Positions 26,786 to 36,689 are shown, counted from the first letter of the stretch. The stretch is 64,000 nt of DNA from an uncultured Francisella sp. (GCA_943913655.1 CALTZA010000004.1:72194-136193); one strand, 5' to 3'. The notes: generated by a model not told the origin, from the sequence alone. Made by a program: numbers and translations.

Positions 26786-28204
26786 ATGATGAAAGAAACC
26801 ACCTTTAACACATTAAAAAAAGCACAGGGGTATAGCTAAATTATTGGCTGATTTCGATACACCACTTTCGCTTTATCTGAAGCTAGCTAACGCTCCCTTA
26901 AACTATTTACTTGAATCTGCAGTGCATGAAAAGCAATTTGGACGTTATTCATTTATTGGCCTCCCTATGATAGCTATCTCACCGTCCGAGGTGGAGTTAT
27001 TGAGATATAATGAAAAGTATCGTTGCATTCAACAACATCATGGTAACGTTCTAGACTTTATTGATTTTTTTTCGAAAGTTTTAAAATTCCAGAAATTTCG
27101 GGATTTGAATGTTTTAGTGGCGGATTGGTTGGATACTTATACTTGGGATATGAAACGATTCGTTATATTGAAGAACGTTTAGCGCCTAATATTCAAGCTA
27201 TTTGGTTTAGATATTCCTGATATTTTCCCGCTAGTTTCTAAGGAAGTTGTGATTATTAATAATTTTGCTGGCAAGCTCTTTGGTAATTTATGCAAAAAGT
27301 GATGATGAGTATGCTCCTGCAAGAGCTAAAGATAGATTGAATAAAATACGTCAGCAGTTATATCAGCGGCTTAATATCCCTTTATCGCTTGGTTTAGTTA
27401 GTGGATGTAAATATGAAGTTTCAGAAAAGGTATTTAAAGAGGGAGTCAAATGTATTGTCGATTACATCCATGCCGATAACTGTATGTAGGTGGTTTTTCC
27501 AGATTTTTTATGGTTACAAAACTGATCCAATCAGTCTTTATCGTGCACTACGCACCATAAATTCTTCTCCTTTTCTCATCTTTTATCATTTTGGAGATTC
27601 TATGGTAGTGGGATCTTCTCCAGAGATACTACTTAGAAAAGTAAAAGAGCGCTTAATTGTTTGTCTCCCTTAGCAGGGACTAGAAAGCGAGACGCCAATG
27701 CACAGGAAAATTTTCTGGTATGCCCAAGAGCTATTGTTTAAAGAACACGCCAAACATACTATGCTAATTGATTTAAGAAGAAATGATTTGGGGCGCGTAA
27801 GTGAGCCTGGTATTGTACAAATAACGCGCAAAATGGCAATAGAACGCTATTTCGCATGTCATGCATATTTTTTCAGAGGTAGAAAGTAAAATACGCCTGC
27901 TACGATTTTCCCTGCCGGTACTCTTTCTGGCGCTACTAAGTACGAGCTATGGAAATTTTGTAAGAATTAGAACCATCACGAAGAGGAGTGTATGGAAGTG
28001 CCTTAGGCTATCTTAGTTTAGGATTGGGCAATTGGCATTCGCACCGCGGTTATTAAAGATCAAAAAGCAGTAATTCAGGTGGGAGCAGGGATATTTGCTG
28101 ATTTCCATCCAAAAACTGAATTAGAAGAAACCACCAATAAAGCCATGGCATTAATTAAAGCACTGAAGTTAGTGGAGCATGGGCTAGATGGCGAGATTGA
28201 TTAG
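26786..28204 (+). pseudogene. trpE: trpE pseudogene (anthranilate synthase component I)
   Basis: Remnant of the first tryptophan-synthesis enzyme. An ATG at 26786 is followed by a frameshift, then LADFDTPLSLYLKLA and FGRYSFIGL (26845-26960). Next come DPISLYRALRTINSSPFL and MVVGSSPEILLR (27520-27640), LAGTRKRDANAQENF (27670), LIDLRRNDLGRVSEPG (27765), FPAGTLSGATKYEL (27908) and a late block AIGIRTAVIKDQKAVIQVGAGIFADFHP (28030-28110). All are TrpE motifs in order but spread over different frames with several stops. No trpG is adjacent. The substitution-rich, fragmented state suggests old inactivation. Confidence 0.92.
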
Positions 28205-28542
28205 AATAGTATCATTACTCTATGTTTTTGGTTAGCTATAGTTATTGTGGTGCATCTAAAAAAATTTCTATATTTATGACAAGTTACGCGCTTTTTTAAA
28301 AAGCTAGTTTTATCTTAAACTGTGCGATAGAGCTATGGAAAAACTTTGCTAAGAAAATAATACTTTTTCGCTTAAGAGGTAGGGTACTTAACAACATGTA
28401 TCAATTGAAGGCATCGCTGGTTATATTTCACTTAAAAACTTGTTTTATATCCTGAAAGTAACTGGTAAATCGAGCAAAGATGTAAGACTGTTTAAGTGAA
28501 AAGCCTACGTATATTGACATCCTTAGACTATAATAGATCTCT
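28205..28542. other. Intergenic stretch before msbA
   Basis: No gene, RNA or repeat recognised in about 340 bases. It should contain the msbA promoter, but no convincing hexamer pair was identified. Confidence 0.5.
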
Positions 28543-30300
28543 ATGTTGTATTCATCTGTATCCACGAGTAATCCAGTAACTAATTTTGCGCTGTACCGCC
28601 GTCTGTGGCGGTACCTGGCGCCCTATTGGAAAGGTTTCTTTGTTGCTGTGGTTGCCATGGTGATTGCTTCTTTAACCACCCCGCTGTTTGCTTTATTGAC
28701 TAAGCCTTTGGTTGACAAAGGATTTGTCGAACATAATCATTACTACACCACTTATATTCCTTTAGCAATTATTGGACTTTTTCTGTTGCGTGGTGTAGCG
28801 ACCTATATTAATGATTACTTAGTGACTTATCTTTCCAGCGATTTGGTTCATCAGATTCGTTTGGAGATGTATCAAAAGATCATGCAGTTGCCCGTATCTT
28901 TTTTCAAAAATATCCCTTCTGGTAGACTGGTATCTAAAGTGATTAATGATGCCAATCAAATTACCGATGCAGGTTTTAATGTGATCACTGTATTGGCTAA
29001 AGATGGGGTGATGGTGGTGGGACTAATTACGGTGCTGTTTTATTTGGACTGGCAACTAACATTGATTACCATTGCTACTTTATTAGCAGTAAGCTTGTTA
29101 ATTCACTTGGTAAGTTCTCGCTTGCGTCATTTAACTCTTCTTAATCAAGGATATATGGGCAATATGACCCAACTTTTGCAAGAGAGTATTAATGGGGTGA
29201 AGGAGATTAAAATTTATCAAAGTTATCGCTTAAACCTACGCTTGTTTTCAATGATTAGTCATGCAGTCAAATATAACTTAGTCAAACAACGTTCTGCCAA
29301 CTCTTTAAGTAGTGGTATTACACAATGGTTGATTGCCATTGCTTTAGCCGCCATTATTTATTTTGCTGGTTTGCGCGCACAAGAAGGATTTACTCCTGGT
29401 GCATTTATGTCTTTTATTACCTCAATGATTGCTATGTTCGATCCTATGAAACGTATGACTGATGTGATGCAGTCTTTGCAGAGAGGGATGGCGGGAACAC
29501 AAAGTGTTTTTGCTTTTCTTGATGAAGTAATTGAAAATGATCAAGGACAAGCTGTGTTAAATGGTTTAAGAGAAGGGGTGGTATTTGATCAAGTTTATTT
29601 TCGCTATGCTGGTGCCAAGCAAGATAGTTTGAAAAATATTAATTTAACAATAGAAAAGGGCAAAATAGTGGCTTTGGTTGGTGCTTCAGGTTCAGGTAAA
29701 AGCACTTTAGCTGCTTTGATTCCTCGTTTTTATGAACCAACCAGCGGACGCGTGTTGATCGATGGTGAAGATAACCGTCATTTCACTCTTTTAAGTCTGC
29801 GTCAACAATTGGCTGTTGTCAATCAAGATATTGTGTTGTTTGACGGTACAGTAGCAGAAAATGTAGCTTATGGCATTGAACGTCCAGATATAAGATCCAT
29901 TGAGCAATCCTTAAAATCAGCCTACGCCTGGACATTTGTCAATGAGCTGCCAGAAGGCATTAATACTAAGATAGGGGAAAATGGGTCTCGTTTATCCGGC
30001 GGGCAGAGACAGCGATTAATGATTGCTCGTGCATTATTAAAAAATGCCCCGCTATTAATTTTAGATGAAGCGACAAGTGCCTTAGATCTTGCTTCGGAAA
30101 AACAAGTTAGACTGGCTCTTAACACTTTAATGCGAAGTCGCACCAGTTTAGTAATTGCGCACCGACTATCTACAATTGAAGCAGCTGATTTGATTGTGGT
30201 GATGCATGCAGGAGTAATTGTGGAGCAAGGAAAACATCAGCAATTACTTGCGCAAAATGGATATTATAAAGCTCTTTATCAAATGCAGTTTCGTGACTAA
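28543..30300 (+). CDS. msbA: Lipid A export ATP-binding/permease protein MsbA
   Basis: Homodimeric ABC exporter that flips lipid A-core across the inner membrane. The 585-residue protein has an N-terminal six-helix membrane domain (about 25-325, with YINDYLVTYLSSDLVHQIR and LPVSFFKNIPSGRLVSKV). The C-terminal ATPase domain has Walker A GASGSGKSTLA, the Q-loop NQDIVLFDGTVAENVAYG, signature LSGGQRQRLMIARAL, Walker B LLILDEATSALD and IAHRLSTIEAAD. Length and motifs match MsbA. Neighbouring lpxK/kdsB are absent. With hldC and hldD it supports continued LPS production. Confidence 0.94.
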   Translation: MLYSSVSTSNPVTNFALYRRLWRYLAPYWKGFFVAVVAMVIASLTTPLFALLTKPLVDKGFVEHNHYYTTYIPLAIIGLFLLRGVATYINDYLVTYLSSDLVHQIRLEMYQKIMQLPVSFFKNIPSGRLVSKVINDANQITDAGFNVITVLAKDGVMVVGLITVLFYLDWQLTLITIATLLAVSLLIHLVSSRLRHLTLLNQGYMGNMTQLLQESINGVKEIKIYQSYRLNLRLFSMISHAVKYNLVKQRSANSLSSGITQWLIAIALAAIIYFAGLRAQEGFTPGAFMSFITSMIAMFDPMKRMTDVMQSLQRGMAGTQSVFAFLDEVIENDQGQAVLNGLREGVVFDQVYFRYAGAKQDSLKNINLTIEKGKIVALVGASGSGKSTLAALIPRFYEPTSGRVLIDGEDNRHFTLLSLRQQLAVVNQDIVLFDGTVAENVAYGIERPDIRSIEQSLKSAYAWTFVNELPEGINTKIGENGSRLSGGQRQRLMIARALLKNAPLLILDEATSALDLASEKQVRLALNTLMRSRTSLVIAHRLSTIEAADLIVVMHAGVIVEQGKHQQLLAQNGYYKALYQMQFRD

Positions 30301-30334
30301 TAAATACAATTTCCATGGGGGAAAGTAATATTAT

Positions 30335-31114
30335 ATGTCGGCTTATTATGTGGAAAAAATACTAAGTGTGCATCATTGGAATAGTAATTATTTTAGTTTC
30401 ACTTGTACGCGCAACGAGAGTTTGCGCTTTGACAATGGGCAATTTTTGCTGGTAGGGCTGCAGATTCCAGAAGCGTCTCATCCGCTTGTACGTGCTTATA
30501 GTATTGCAAGTGCTAATTGGGAAGAGCAATTAACATTTTTTAGTATTAAAATTGCTGATGGTGCTTTAACAAGTCTTTTACAACATATTAAAGTGGGTGA
30601 TGAAGTGTTAATCAGTAAGAAACCCACAGGTACCTTAGTACTTAGCGACCTATTGCCGGGTAAGTATTTATATTTATTAGCTACTGGTACTGGTTTGGCT
30701 CCTTTTCTTTCTCTAACTAAAGATCCAGAAATATATGAGAGGTTTGAAAAAATTATTTTGATTCATGGGGTAAGGAAAATTGAAGATCTGGCCTATCGTG
30801 ATTATTTTGAGAAGGAATTAGCGCAGCATGAATATTTAGGTAATATGGTCACTAAACAGTTAATTTACTACCCCATGGTGTCTAGAGAGCCATTTATCCA
30901 TGAAGGACGAATCACCAAGCAAATTATTAGTGAGCAATTGTTTAAAGACATTGGCTTAGCTCCTTTTGATCGCGAACGTGATCGTGTCATGATCTGTGGA
31001 GGACCTTCCATGCTAAAAGATTTAGTGAACATCCTGAAAGAAAGAGGATTGATTATTTCTCCTAAAAGAGGGGTACCAGGTGATTTTCTTATCGAACGGG
31101 CTTTTGTAGAATAA
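30335..31114 (+). CDS. fpr: Ferredoxin/flavodoxin-NADP+ reductase
   Basis: FAD enzyme passing electrons between NADPH and ferredoxin or flavodoxin. The 259-residue protein has the FAD-binding VRAYSIASANWEE (RxYSxAS), the pyrophosphate-binding LATGTGLAPFLSL, IHGVRKIEDLAY, and MICGGPSMLKDL for NADP. The C-terminal GDFLIERAFVE ends in the usual aromatic-Val-Glu pattern of subclass I bacterial FPR. It is 34 bases after msbA. Possible partner: the orphan ferredoxin-like RnfB at 32474 or an unseen ferredoxin. Confidence 0.94.
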   Translation: MSAYYVEKILSVHHWNSNYFSFTCTRNESLRFDNGQFLLVGLQIPEASHPLVRAYSIASANWEEQLTFFSIKIADGALTSLLQHIKVGDEVLISKKPTGTLVLSDLLPGKYLYLLATGTGLAPFLSLTKDPEIYERFEKIILIHGVRKIEDLAYRDYFEKELAQHEYLGNMVTKQLIYYPMVSREPFIHEGRITKQIISEQLFKDIGLAPFDRERDRVMICGGPSMLKDLVNILKERGLIISPKRGVPGDFLIERAFVE

Positions 31115-31173
31115 AATAATTCATAAGAAAAAAGTAGTACTTTCAGAAAATAAGCTATTAGAGAGGATATATT

Positions 31174-32370
31174 ATGTTTGAAGAAGTTAAATTTTTTAAG
31201 GGAGATCCAATTTTATCTATGATCCCTGTTTATGAAAAGGATCCACGTAGTAATAAGGCCAATTTAGGAATTGGTATTTATTATGATGATGACGGGAAAT
31301 TACCTTTATTAGATTCAATTCGCCAGGCAGAAGAGCTGCTCATTAGTCAGCATATTCCTAAGTCCTATTTGCCTATGGAAGGACTACTTGAATTAAGAAA
31401 AGCTTCTCAGTTTTTATTGTTTGGAGAAGATAATCCCTTAATTAAGGAGGGTCGCATCCAAACCGTTCAAACAGTGGCGGGTTCTGGAGCACTTCGCATA
31501 GCGGCTGATTTTCTGCGCGAATATTTCCCGCAAAGTCAAGTACATGTGAGTGATCCAACTTGGAGTAATCATATTTCCATTTTTCAAGCAGCCGGTTTTG
31601 TCGTTAAAAAATATCCTTACTATGATTATCACCATGGTGATCTAGCCTTTGAGCCACTTATTGACTATATTAATAAACTAAAACGCCATAGTATTATCTT
31701 GATGCAACCCTGCTGCCATAATCCGACAGGGGTAAATCTGAATCATGAACAGTGGGATCAGCTCTTATCGTTATTAAAGGAAAAACAGCTTATTTTAATT
31801 TTTGATAGTGCTTATCAAGGATTGGGCGAAGGTCTTGCAGAAGATGCTTATGCTATTAGGCGGGCTGCTTATATGGGGCTTAATTTTTTATTATGTAATT
31901 CCTATTCTAAAAATATGTCACTGTATGGTGAGCGGGTCGGAGTATTATCTGTGGTTGCCGAGAATCAAGAAATAGCAAGCAATGTATTTAGCCAGTTTCA
32001 ATTAGCGGTACGTCGTTTGTATTCTAGTCCTCCCCGTCATGGCGGGCACTTAGCTTCAATTGTGCTTAACACTCCACAGCTGTATCGACAATGGGTTGAA
32101 GAAGTAGACACAATGCGTGCACGCATCAGCAACATGCGTCGCTCTTTACAGAAACGATTAAGTGACAACCTTCCTGAACAAAATTTTAGTTATTTAACTA
32201 AGCAACAAGGAATGTTTAGCTTTACTGGTTTAACTCCTGAGCAGGTAGAGTTTTTACGTAAAGAGTGCGCTGTCTATTTGGTAGCAAATGGCCGTATCTG
32301 TATCTCTGCTTTGAATCAGTACAATATTGACTATGTTGCAGAATCTTTTGTAAAAGTGTTACAAAAGTAG
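31174..32370 (+). CDS. Aromatic-amino-acid / aspartate aminotransferase
   Basis: PLP enzyme of class I subgroup alpha that interconverts aspartate or aromatic amino acids with 2-oxoacids. The 398-residue protein matches the AspC/TyrB family: NLGIGIYYDDDGKLP, VQTVAGSGALRIAADF, DPTWSNHISIFQAAGF, CCHNPTGVNL. It also has FDSAYQGLGEG, the PLP-Lys block NSYSKNMSLYGERVG, and the substrate-binding Arg in NGRICISALN. Distinguishing TyrB from AspC by eye is not safe, so no symbol is given. A ribosome binding site GAGAGGA precedes the ATG. It appears intact. Confidence 0.9.
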   Translation: MFEEVKFFKGDPILSMIPVYEKDPRSNKANLGIGIYYDDDGKLPLLDSIRQAEELLISQHIPKSYLPMEGLLELRKASQFLLFGEDNPLIKEGRIQTVQTVAGSGALRIAADFLREYFPQSQVHVSDPTWSNHISIFQAAGFVVKKYPYYDYHHGDLAFEPLIDYINKLKRHSIILMQPCCHNPTGVNLNHEQWDQLLSLLKEKQLILIFDSAYQGLGEGLAEDAYAIRRAAYMGLNFLLCNSYSKNMSLYGERVGVLSVVAENQEIASNVFSQFQLAVRRLYSSPPRHGGHLASIVLNTPQLYRQWVEEVDTMRARISNMRRSLQKRLSDNLPEQNFSYLTKQQGMFSFTGLTPEQVEFLRKECAVYLVANGRICISALNQYNIDYVAESFVKVLQK

Positions 32371-32473
32371 TAGAGGCCTTTATTTATGAAGAACTACCTT
32401 TCTTGATTCGTATGAGACATGAGGATCGACTGAGTTCACTCTCATTTTCTTTTGTTGCACTAGTTATATTTAT

Positions 32474-33247
32474 TTAACGATCTGTTTTTTGCTGATCGCT
32501 ACATTCTTTCAAGAATATTTGCGCTTTAAGTTGCTCTAGATCGTCACCATAACGTAAATCTCTTTGAGCCTTTCGATAAGCTGAGCGTTTTTGTTGCGAA
32601 ACAATTTTTTCATTTTGCAATAATTCACTTTCAATAGAAACCCGCCTTGATTTGCGCTTGGCAGCTAATTTTTTGGCTTTTAATAGTAACTGTATTGCAG
32701 ATGATTGCGTGGCTTTTTGTTGTTGCTGTTCTTTTTTCTGTTCTTCTAAGCGTTTAAGGCGAGCATTTCTGTTTTTGTAACGGATCAAAGCATGTTCTGA
32801 AGCTTGTTCTCTTGGAGTATTGGCATGACTTAAGAAACGAGCCAAAGGCAAATAATCATGAGTCTCTGTTTCTAAATGCATGCAATCTACAGGACAGACA
32901 GGTAGACATAATTGACATCCTGTGCATTCTTTACGAATTACTGTATGCATTTTTTTTCTGCTACCAACAATGGCATCAACTGGACAGACTCGAATACAGG
33001 CGGTGCAACCAATACACATTTCTTCATCAATATAAATCGTATGTAAAGGACGAATCTCGACAGACGCTGGTGGAAGTTGTAAAAGATGTGCAAGATCTCG
33101 CATTACTTCAGTTCCACCTGGTCGGCAAAGATTAATGGATTTTTCCTTACCTTGTGCTAATGCTTGTGCATAAGATAAGCAACCTCTATATCCACAAGCC
33201 TCGCACTGGATTTGTGGTAAGAGACGATTGATCTCTTTGGCATTCAT
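32474..33247 (-). CDS. rnfB: RnfB/RsxB-like iron-sulfur protein, orphan
   Basis: Electron-transfer protein related to the B subunit of the Rnf/Rsx complex. The 257-residue protein has a four-Cys Fe-S domain (CEACGYRGCLSYA) followed by two [4Fe-4S] ferredoxin motifs, CIGCTACIRVCPVDAI and CTGCQLCLPVCPVDCM. A long Lys/Gln/Arg-rich helical C-terminus follows. The membrane-anchoring N-terminal helix of classical RnfB is missing, and no rnfA, C, D, G or E lies nearby. So it may act as a soluble ferredoxin-like donor rather than in a sodium-pumping complex; that role is inferred. Confidence 0.88.
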   Translation of the reverse strand: MNAKEINRLLPQIQCEACGYRGCLSYAQALAQGKEKSINLCRPGGTEVMRDLAHLLQLPPASVEIRPLHTIYIDEEMCIGCTACIRVCPVDAIVGSRKKMHTVIRKECTGCQLCLPVCPVDCMHLETETHDYLPLARFLSHANTPREQASEHALIRYKNRNARLKRLEEQKKEQQQQKATQSSAIQLLLKAKKLAAKRKSRRVSIESELLQNEKIVSQQKRSAYRKAQRDLRYGDDLEQLKAQIFLKECSDQQKTDR

Positions 33248-33257
33248 AAATAACAGC

Positions 33258-34481
33258 TTAAGTTAAAATAGATTGGAAAAAGGTTAATACCAAAGAATTC
33301 ATGATATCAATAAAGAAGGCCCCTACCATAGGTACCAGTAAAAACGCTTTTGGTGATGGTCCATACATGTCAGTGAGTGACTGCATATTGGCAATGGCTG
33401 TGGGAGTTGCTCCTAAACCAAAACCACATTGGCCCGCACATAAAACCACGGCATCGTAATCTTTACCCATTACGCGAAAGGTGATGAAATAAACATATAG
33501 CACAACAACTAAGGTTTGGATGAATAGCACCAGACTTGCCATTAAGCCCAAACTGGATAGCTGCCATAATTTCAGTGAAACAAGTGCCATGGCTAAAAAT
33601 AGATTAAGTGTCACATTACCGAATAGATCAACATTTCGATCAAAGATTTCATAGTTAAATCCATAAGTGAGCGTATTACGCAATACAATTCCGGTGAGAA
33701 GAGCCCATACAAAATTGGGAATACGTAGATATGCGTTAAAAGATTGGGTGATGAAATAAGAAACACTGAGGCACAAGGCAAACATGGCTAACACTTCTAG
33801 CATGGAATCCGTAGTGATGAGTCTATCTTTTGCACTATTTTCAAAAAGGATAAAATCTTGCTTTTTTCGTTTTTCAATTTCTGCTGCGCAAGGTAGGATA
33901 ACTTTGCGCATCAGTAAATGTGCCACTGGCCCACCTAATAACCCTCCTGCTACCAAGCCATAAGTAGCAGCTGCAATACTTAAATTATAAGCGCCAGGTA
34001 GATGATATTGTTTTTCGAACCAGGCGCCCCAACTACCCGCTGTGCCGTGCCCTCCGGCTAGAGGAATGGAACCTAAAATCAAACCGTGTAATGGTTTTAA
34101 TGGCTCAAGAAAATAACTAGAGACGATTCCTACGATGTCCTGTACTAGCAAAAAAAAGAATAAACAAATAATAAATATCACTAAAGGCTTGCCACCTTTT
34201 TTTAGGCTACGCAAGTCAGCACTTAAGCCGATAGAAGCAAAAAAAGATAACATGCAAAAATTTTTCAATGCTTCGTTGAACTGAAAGTGAATGTGGTAGG
34301 CGTAGTATAAAATCAAAAGTACCATAGACATCAATAAGCCACCAGTAACCGGTTCAGGTATGCTATATTTTTGTAAAAAAGCAATACGTCTGGTCAATAA
34401 GTGACCCAACCATATTACTACTACGGCAATAATGAGAGTGTAGTAAGGATTAACAATAAAAGGGACAAGAGTTTGTTGCAT
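33258..34481 (-). CDS. gltS: Sodium/glutamate symporter GltS
   Basis: Inner-membrane carrier importing glutamate with sodium. The 407-residue protein is strongly hydrophobic with about ten spans. It shows the internally repeated GltS signatures: GSIPLAGGHGTAGSWGAWF (pore loop) and CAGQCGFGLGATPTAIANMQ near the C-terminus. I start it at 34481, where the ATG overlaps the hisH stop as TAATG; a longer frame would add six residues inside hisH. The overlap indicates coupling with hisH although the functions are unrelated. It supports dependence on imported glutamate. Confidence 0.93.
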   Translation of the reverse strand: MQQTLVPFIVNPYYTLIIAVVVIWLGHLLTRRIAFLQKYSIPEPVTGGLLMSMVLLILYYAYHIHFQFNEALKNFCMLSFFASIGLSADLRSLKKGGKPLVIFIICLFFFLLVQDIVGIVSSYFLEPLKPLHGLILGSIPLAGGHGTAGSWGAWFEKQYHLPGAYNLSIAAATYGLVAGGLLGGPVAHLLMRKVILPCAAEIEKRKKQDFILFENSAKDRLITTDSMLEVLAMFALCLSVSYFITQSFNAYLRIPNFVWALLTGIVLRNTLTYGFNYEIFDRNVDLFGNVTLNLFLAMALVSLKLWQLSSLGLMASLVLFIQTLVVVLYVYFITFRVMGKDYDAVVLCAGQCGFGLGATPTAIANMQSLTDMYGPSPKAFLLVPMVGAFFIDIMNSLVLTFFQSILT

Positions 34482-35107
34482 TAGGTTGTTCCATCCCAAA
34501 GAATAAAATTTTTCAAAAACTGTAAACCAGCGCGGCGACTTTTCTCTGGATGAAATTGAGTAGCAATCACATTATTACGATTAATGAATGTGGTAAAAGG
34601 AAAAGCATAAACACTTTCACCCAAAGTAATCTCTTCTTCTGGCGCCAAATAATAGCTATGAGCGAAATAGAAATAACTATTTTGTGCAATGCCTTGTAAA
34701 AGAAGATGAGCTTTTTTCTGCTTTAATGTATTCCATCCTATATATGGAATTTTTATTTTTTTATCGTCAATTTGTTTGGCTAGTGCTTTTACTATTCCAT
34801 GATAAAGCTCTAAATCAGTACAGTTTTCTTGATCGTTTTTTTCAAAAAATAACTGAGCACCCACACAGATGCCTAGGAAAGTTCTTTTTAAAAATACTTC
34901 TTGCAGAACTTTTTGTAGCCCATTGTTATTTAAGGATTTTATGCAGTGAAGAAAGGAACCCTGCTCAGTATCTGCCTGTCTTATTTCTTGAACACTGCGT
35001 ACAAACTTAGCATTGACCGTTGGGTGCAATGAAGAAGCAGGAAAATAAAATGCCTTGAATAAGGAACGTAAATTGCCCATACCGCAATCAATAATGGCAA
35101 TATTCAT
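34481..35107 (-). CDS. hisH: Imidazole glycerol phosphate synthase glutaminase subunit HisH
   Basis: Glutamine amidotransferase that supplies ammonia to HisF in histidine and AICAR production. The 208-residue protein has the class I triad: Cys in GICVGAQLFF (family LGICLGMQ), and His and Glu in TQFHPEKS. It begins IAIIDCGMGNLRSLFKAF. The gene itself looks intact, but hisB just upstream is broken, hisC is damaged, and hisA/hisF do not follow; gltS takes their place. So it is probably a relic not yet mutated, unless HisF is encoded elsewhere. Confidence 0.9.
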   Translation of the reverse strand: MNIAIIDCGMGNLRSLFKAFYFPASSLHPTVNAKFVRSVQEIRQADTEQGSFLHCIKSLNNNGLQKVLQEVFLKRTFLGICVGAQLFFEKNDQENCTDLELYHGIVKALAKQIDDKKIKIPYIGWNTLKQKKAHLLLQGIAQNSYFYFAHSYYLAPEEEITLGESVYAFPFTTFINRNNVIATQFHPEKSRRAGLQFLKNFILWDGTT

Positions 35108-35128
35108 ATGACTTTAAAATTCCTTATG

Positions 35129-35670
35129 CTATTGATTCAAAGAATCTTTGGTGAAAGGAGTTTGTTCATGCATTTTTTCATCAAAAACTATGGCCTGTCT
35201 TAATGCTTGAGCAAAGGCTTTAAAAAAGCTTTCCACTTGATGATGGGCATTAACCCTTTGCAGATGATTATCGATATGTAAGGTTATCATGGCATAGTTG
35301 ACAAAAGCGTAAAAAAATTCATTCACTAGCTAAAGTGCAGACCAAAACGACCGGAAATATCGATTACTGCACCGCTTAAGGCTTCATCTAAGCAAACATA
35401 ACTATATCCATAACGTTTGATTCCTTGTTTATTTCCAATAGCTGGATTAAAAGCTTGCCCCAGAGTGATACCAATATCTTCAATAGCGTAATATTGGTCA
35501 ATTTCTAGATCTCCTTTAACGGTGAGAGTTAAATCGAATCTCCCATGATGGATAGTTTGCATCAACATGTGTTCAAAGAAGGGGATACCTGTCACTAATT
35601 TGGCTTTAAGATTCAGTGTAATATCAATTTGTGTTTCTTGAGTACGACGCTTATGACTCACTTTTCTCAT
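35129..35670 (-). pseudogene. hisB: hisB pseudogene (imidazoleglycerol-phosphate dehydratase)
   Basis: Broken dehydratase of histidine synthesis. The first frame, from an ATG overlapping the hisC stop (ATGA), reads MRKVSHKRRTQETQ, then FFEHMLMQTIHHGRFDL, IEDIGITLGQAF and ISGRFGLHFS before TAG TGA at about 35326. A second frame continues LVNEFFYAF, NAHHQVESFFKAFAQALRQAI and ends at 35129. Compared with the family, roughly 15 residues around the VGDFDTE block are missing at the junction and the deletion is not a multiple of three. So both the metal-site region and the frame are lost. Confidence 0.92.
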
Positions 35671-36689
35671 GCCAGAAAACCTCCACAAGATCGAATGACA
35701 TCAATCACTCTTTGATTAATTTCTGATGTGCTCACAGTAAGGCGCAAGCAATTGTTTAATAAGTAATGTGTTTTGTGCAAATTTTTCACTAGAATTTTAT
35801 GTTGATAAAGCGTCTTAAATAATGCAATAGCGTCTGGTATTCTGAGCAAAAGAAAATTTCCTTTAGAAGGAAAAACTTGTAACCAATCAATTTCTTTTAA
35901 TTGTGCAAACATAATCTCTTGATCATATTTGATGCGAGTGCTTTGCTCTTGGACCCATGACCAATTCTCTAACAGAAAAAGGTCAGTTTCCAAGCTTAAG
36001 ACGTTGATATTATAAGGTTGTATAATAGTTTCTAAAGCATTCATCGCATTTGGGTGTCCGGCAGCAAAACCCAAATGAATCCCTGCAAAAATAACTTTGC
36101 TAAAGATATGTAAAACAATCAAATTTTCTACATAACCAGCAAGTGACAAAAAAGTATCAGTGGCAAAAAGCTGATAAGCTTCATCGATAACAAGCAAACA
36201 GTCTAGTCCCAATAAACACTTTATTGCATGATAATCAAAATGCACTCCAGTGGGATTATTGGGATTATCAAGCCAAAGCAATTGAACATGTTCTGCCTTT
36301 GCTTTGGCGTAAACTGCGTTAAAGTCAATCTGAAATTTTTCAATACTATTCACTGAAAGACAATTTAGACCATAGATCTTGGCATTACGCTGATAGATAG
36401 AGAAAAAAGATAATTGCTGTAATAATTCGTCAGATCCATTGCCTAAAGATAAACTGGCAGTTATTGGTACTTGACAGGCTTGACGAATGGCTTCTTGGAT
36501 AGGATGACTATATTTGTTGGGATAGTCAGCAAGGGCCACTGTTTGTAGTCGTTTATTCCATTGATCACGCAATTCTTCTGACCAGGTATAAGGTAACATG
36601 GCATCTAATTTAATAATATCTGCCGAAACTTTAGCAATGGCATAGGATTCTAAACCCTGGAGAGCTTGACGAATCATAAGAGTAGACAT
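35667..36689 (-). CDS. hisC: Histidinol-phosphate aminotransferase, damaged
   Basis: PLP enzyme of histidine synthesis, still an open frame of 340 residues. It has SLGNGSDELL, LLWLDNPNNPTGVHF, LLVIDEAYQLFA and the PLP lysine in HIFSKVIFAG. Two oddities suggest loss of function. The expected P-T-(Y/F)-x-M-Y segment, about 20 residues, is missing between NAKI and YGLNCLSV (near residue 107). The motif SKAFxLAGLRxG appears as SKVIFAGIHLG, one residue shorter, with the phosphate-binding Arg replaced by His. ATG 36689 is used; a TTG one codon earlier is possible. It overlaps the hisB remnant. Confidence 0.83.
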   Translation of the reverse strand: MSTLMIRQALQGLESYAIAKVSADIIKLDAMLPYTWSEELRDQWNKRLQTVALADYPNKYSHPIQEAIRQACQVPITASLSLGNGSDELLQQLSFFSIYQRNAKIYGLNCLSVNSIEKFQIDFNAVYAKAKAEHVQLLWLDNPNNPTGVHFDYHAIKCLLGLDCLLVIDEAYQLFATDTFLSLAGYVENLIVLHIFSKVIFAGIHLGFAAGHPNAMNALETIIQPYNINVLSLETDLFLLENWSWVQEQSTRIKYDQEIMFAQLKEIDWLQVFPSKGNFLLLRIPDAIALFKTLYQHKILVKNLHKTHYLLNNCLRLTVSTSEINQRVIDVIRSCGGFLA

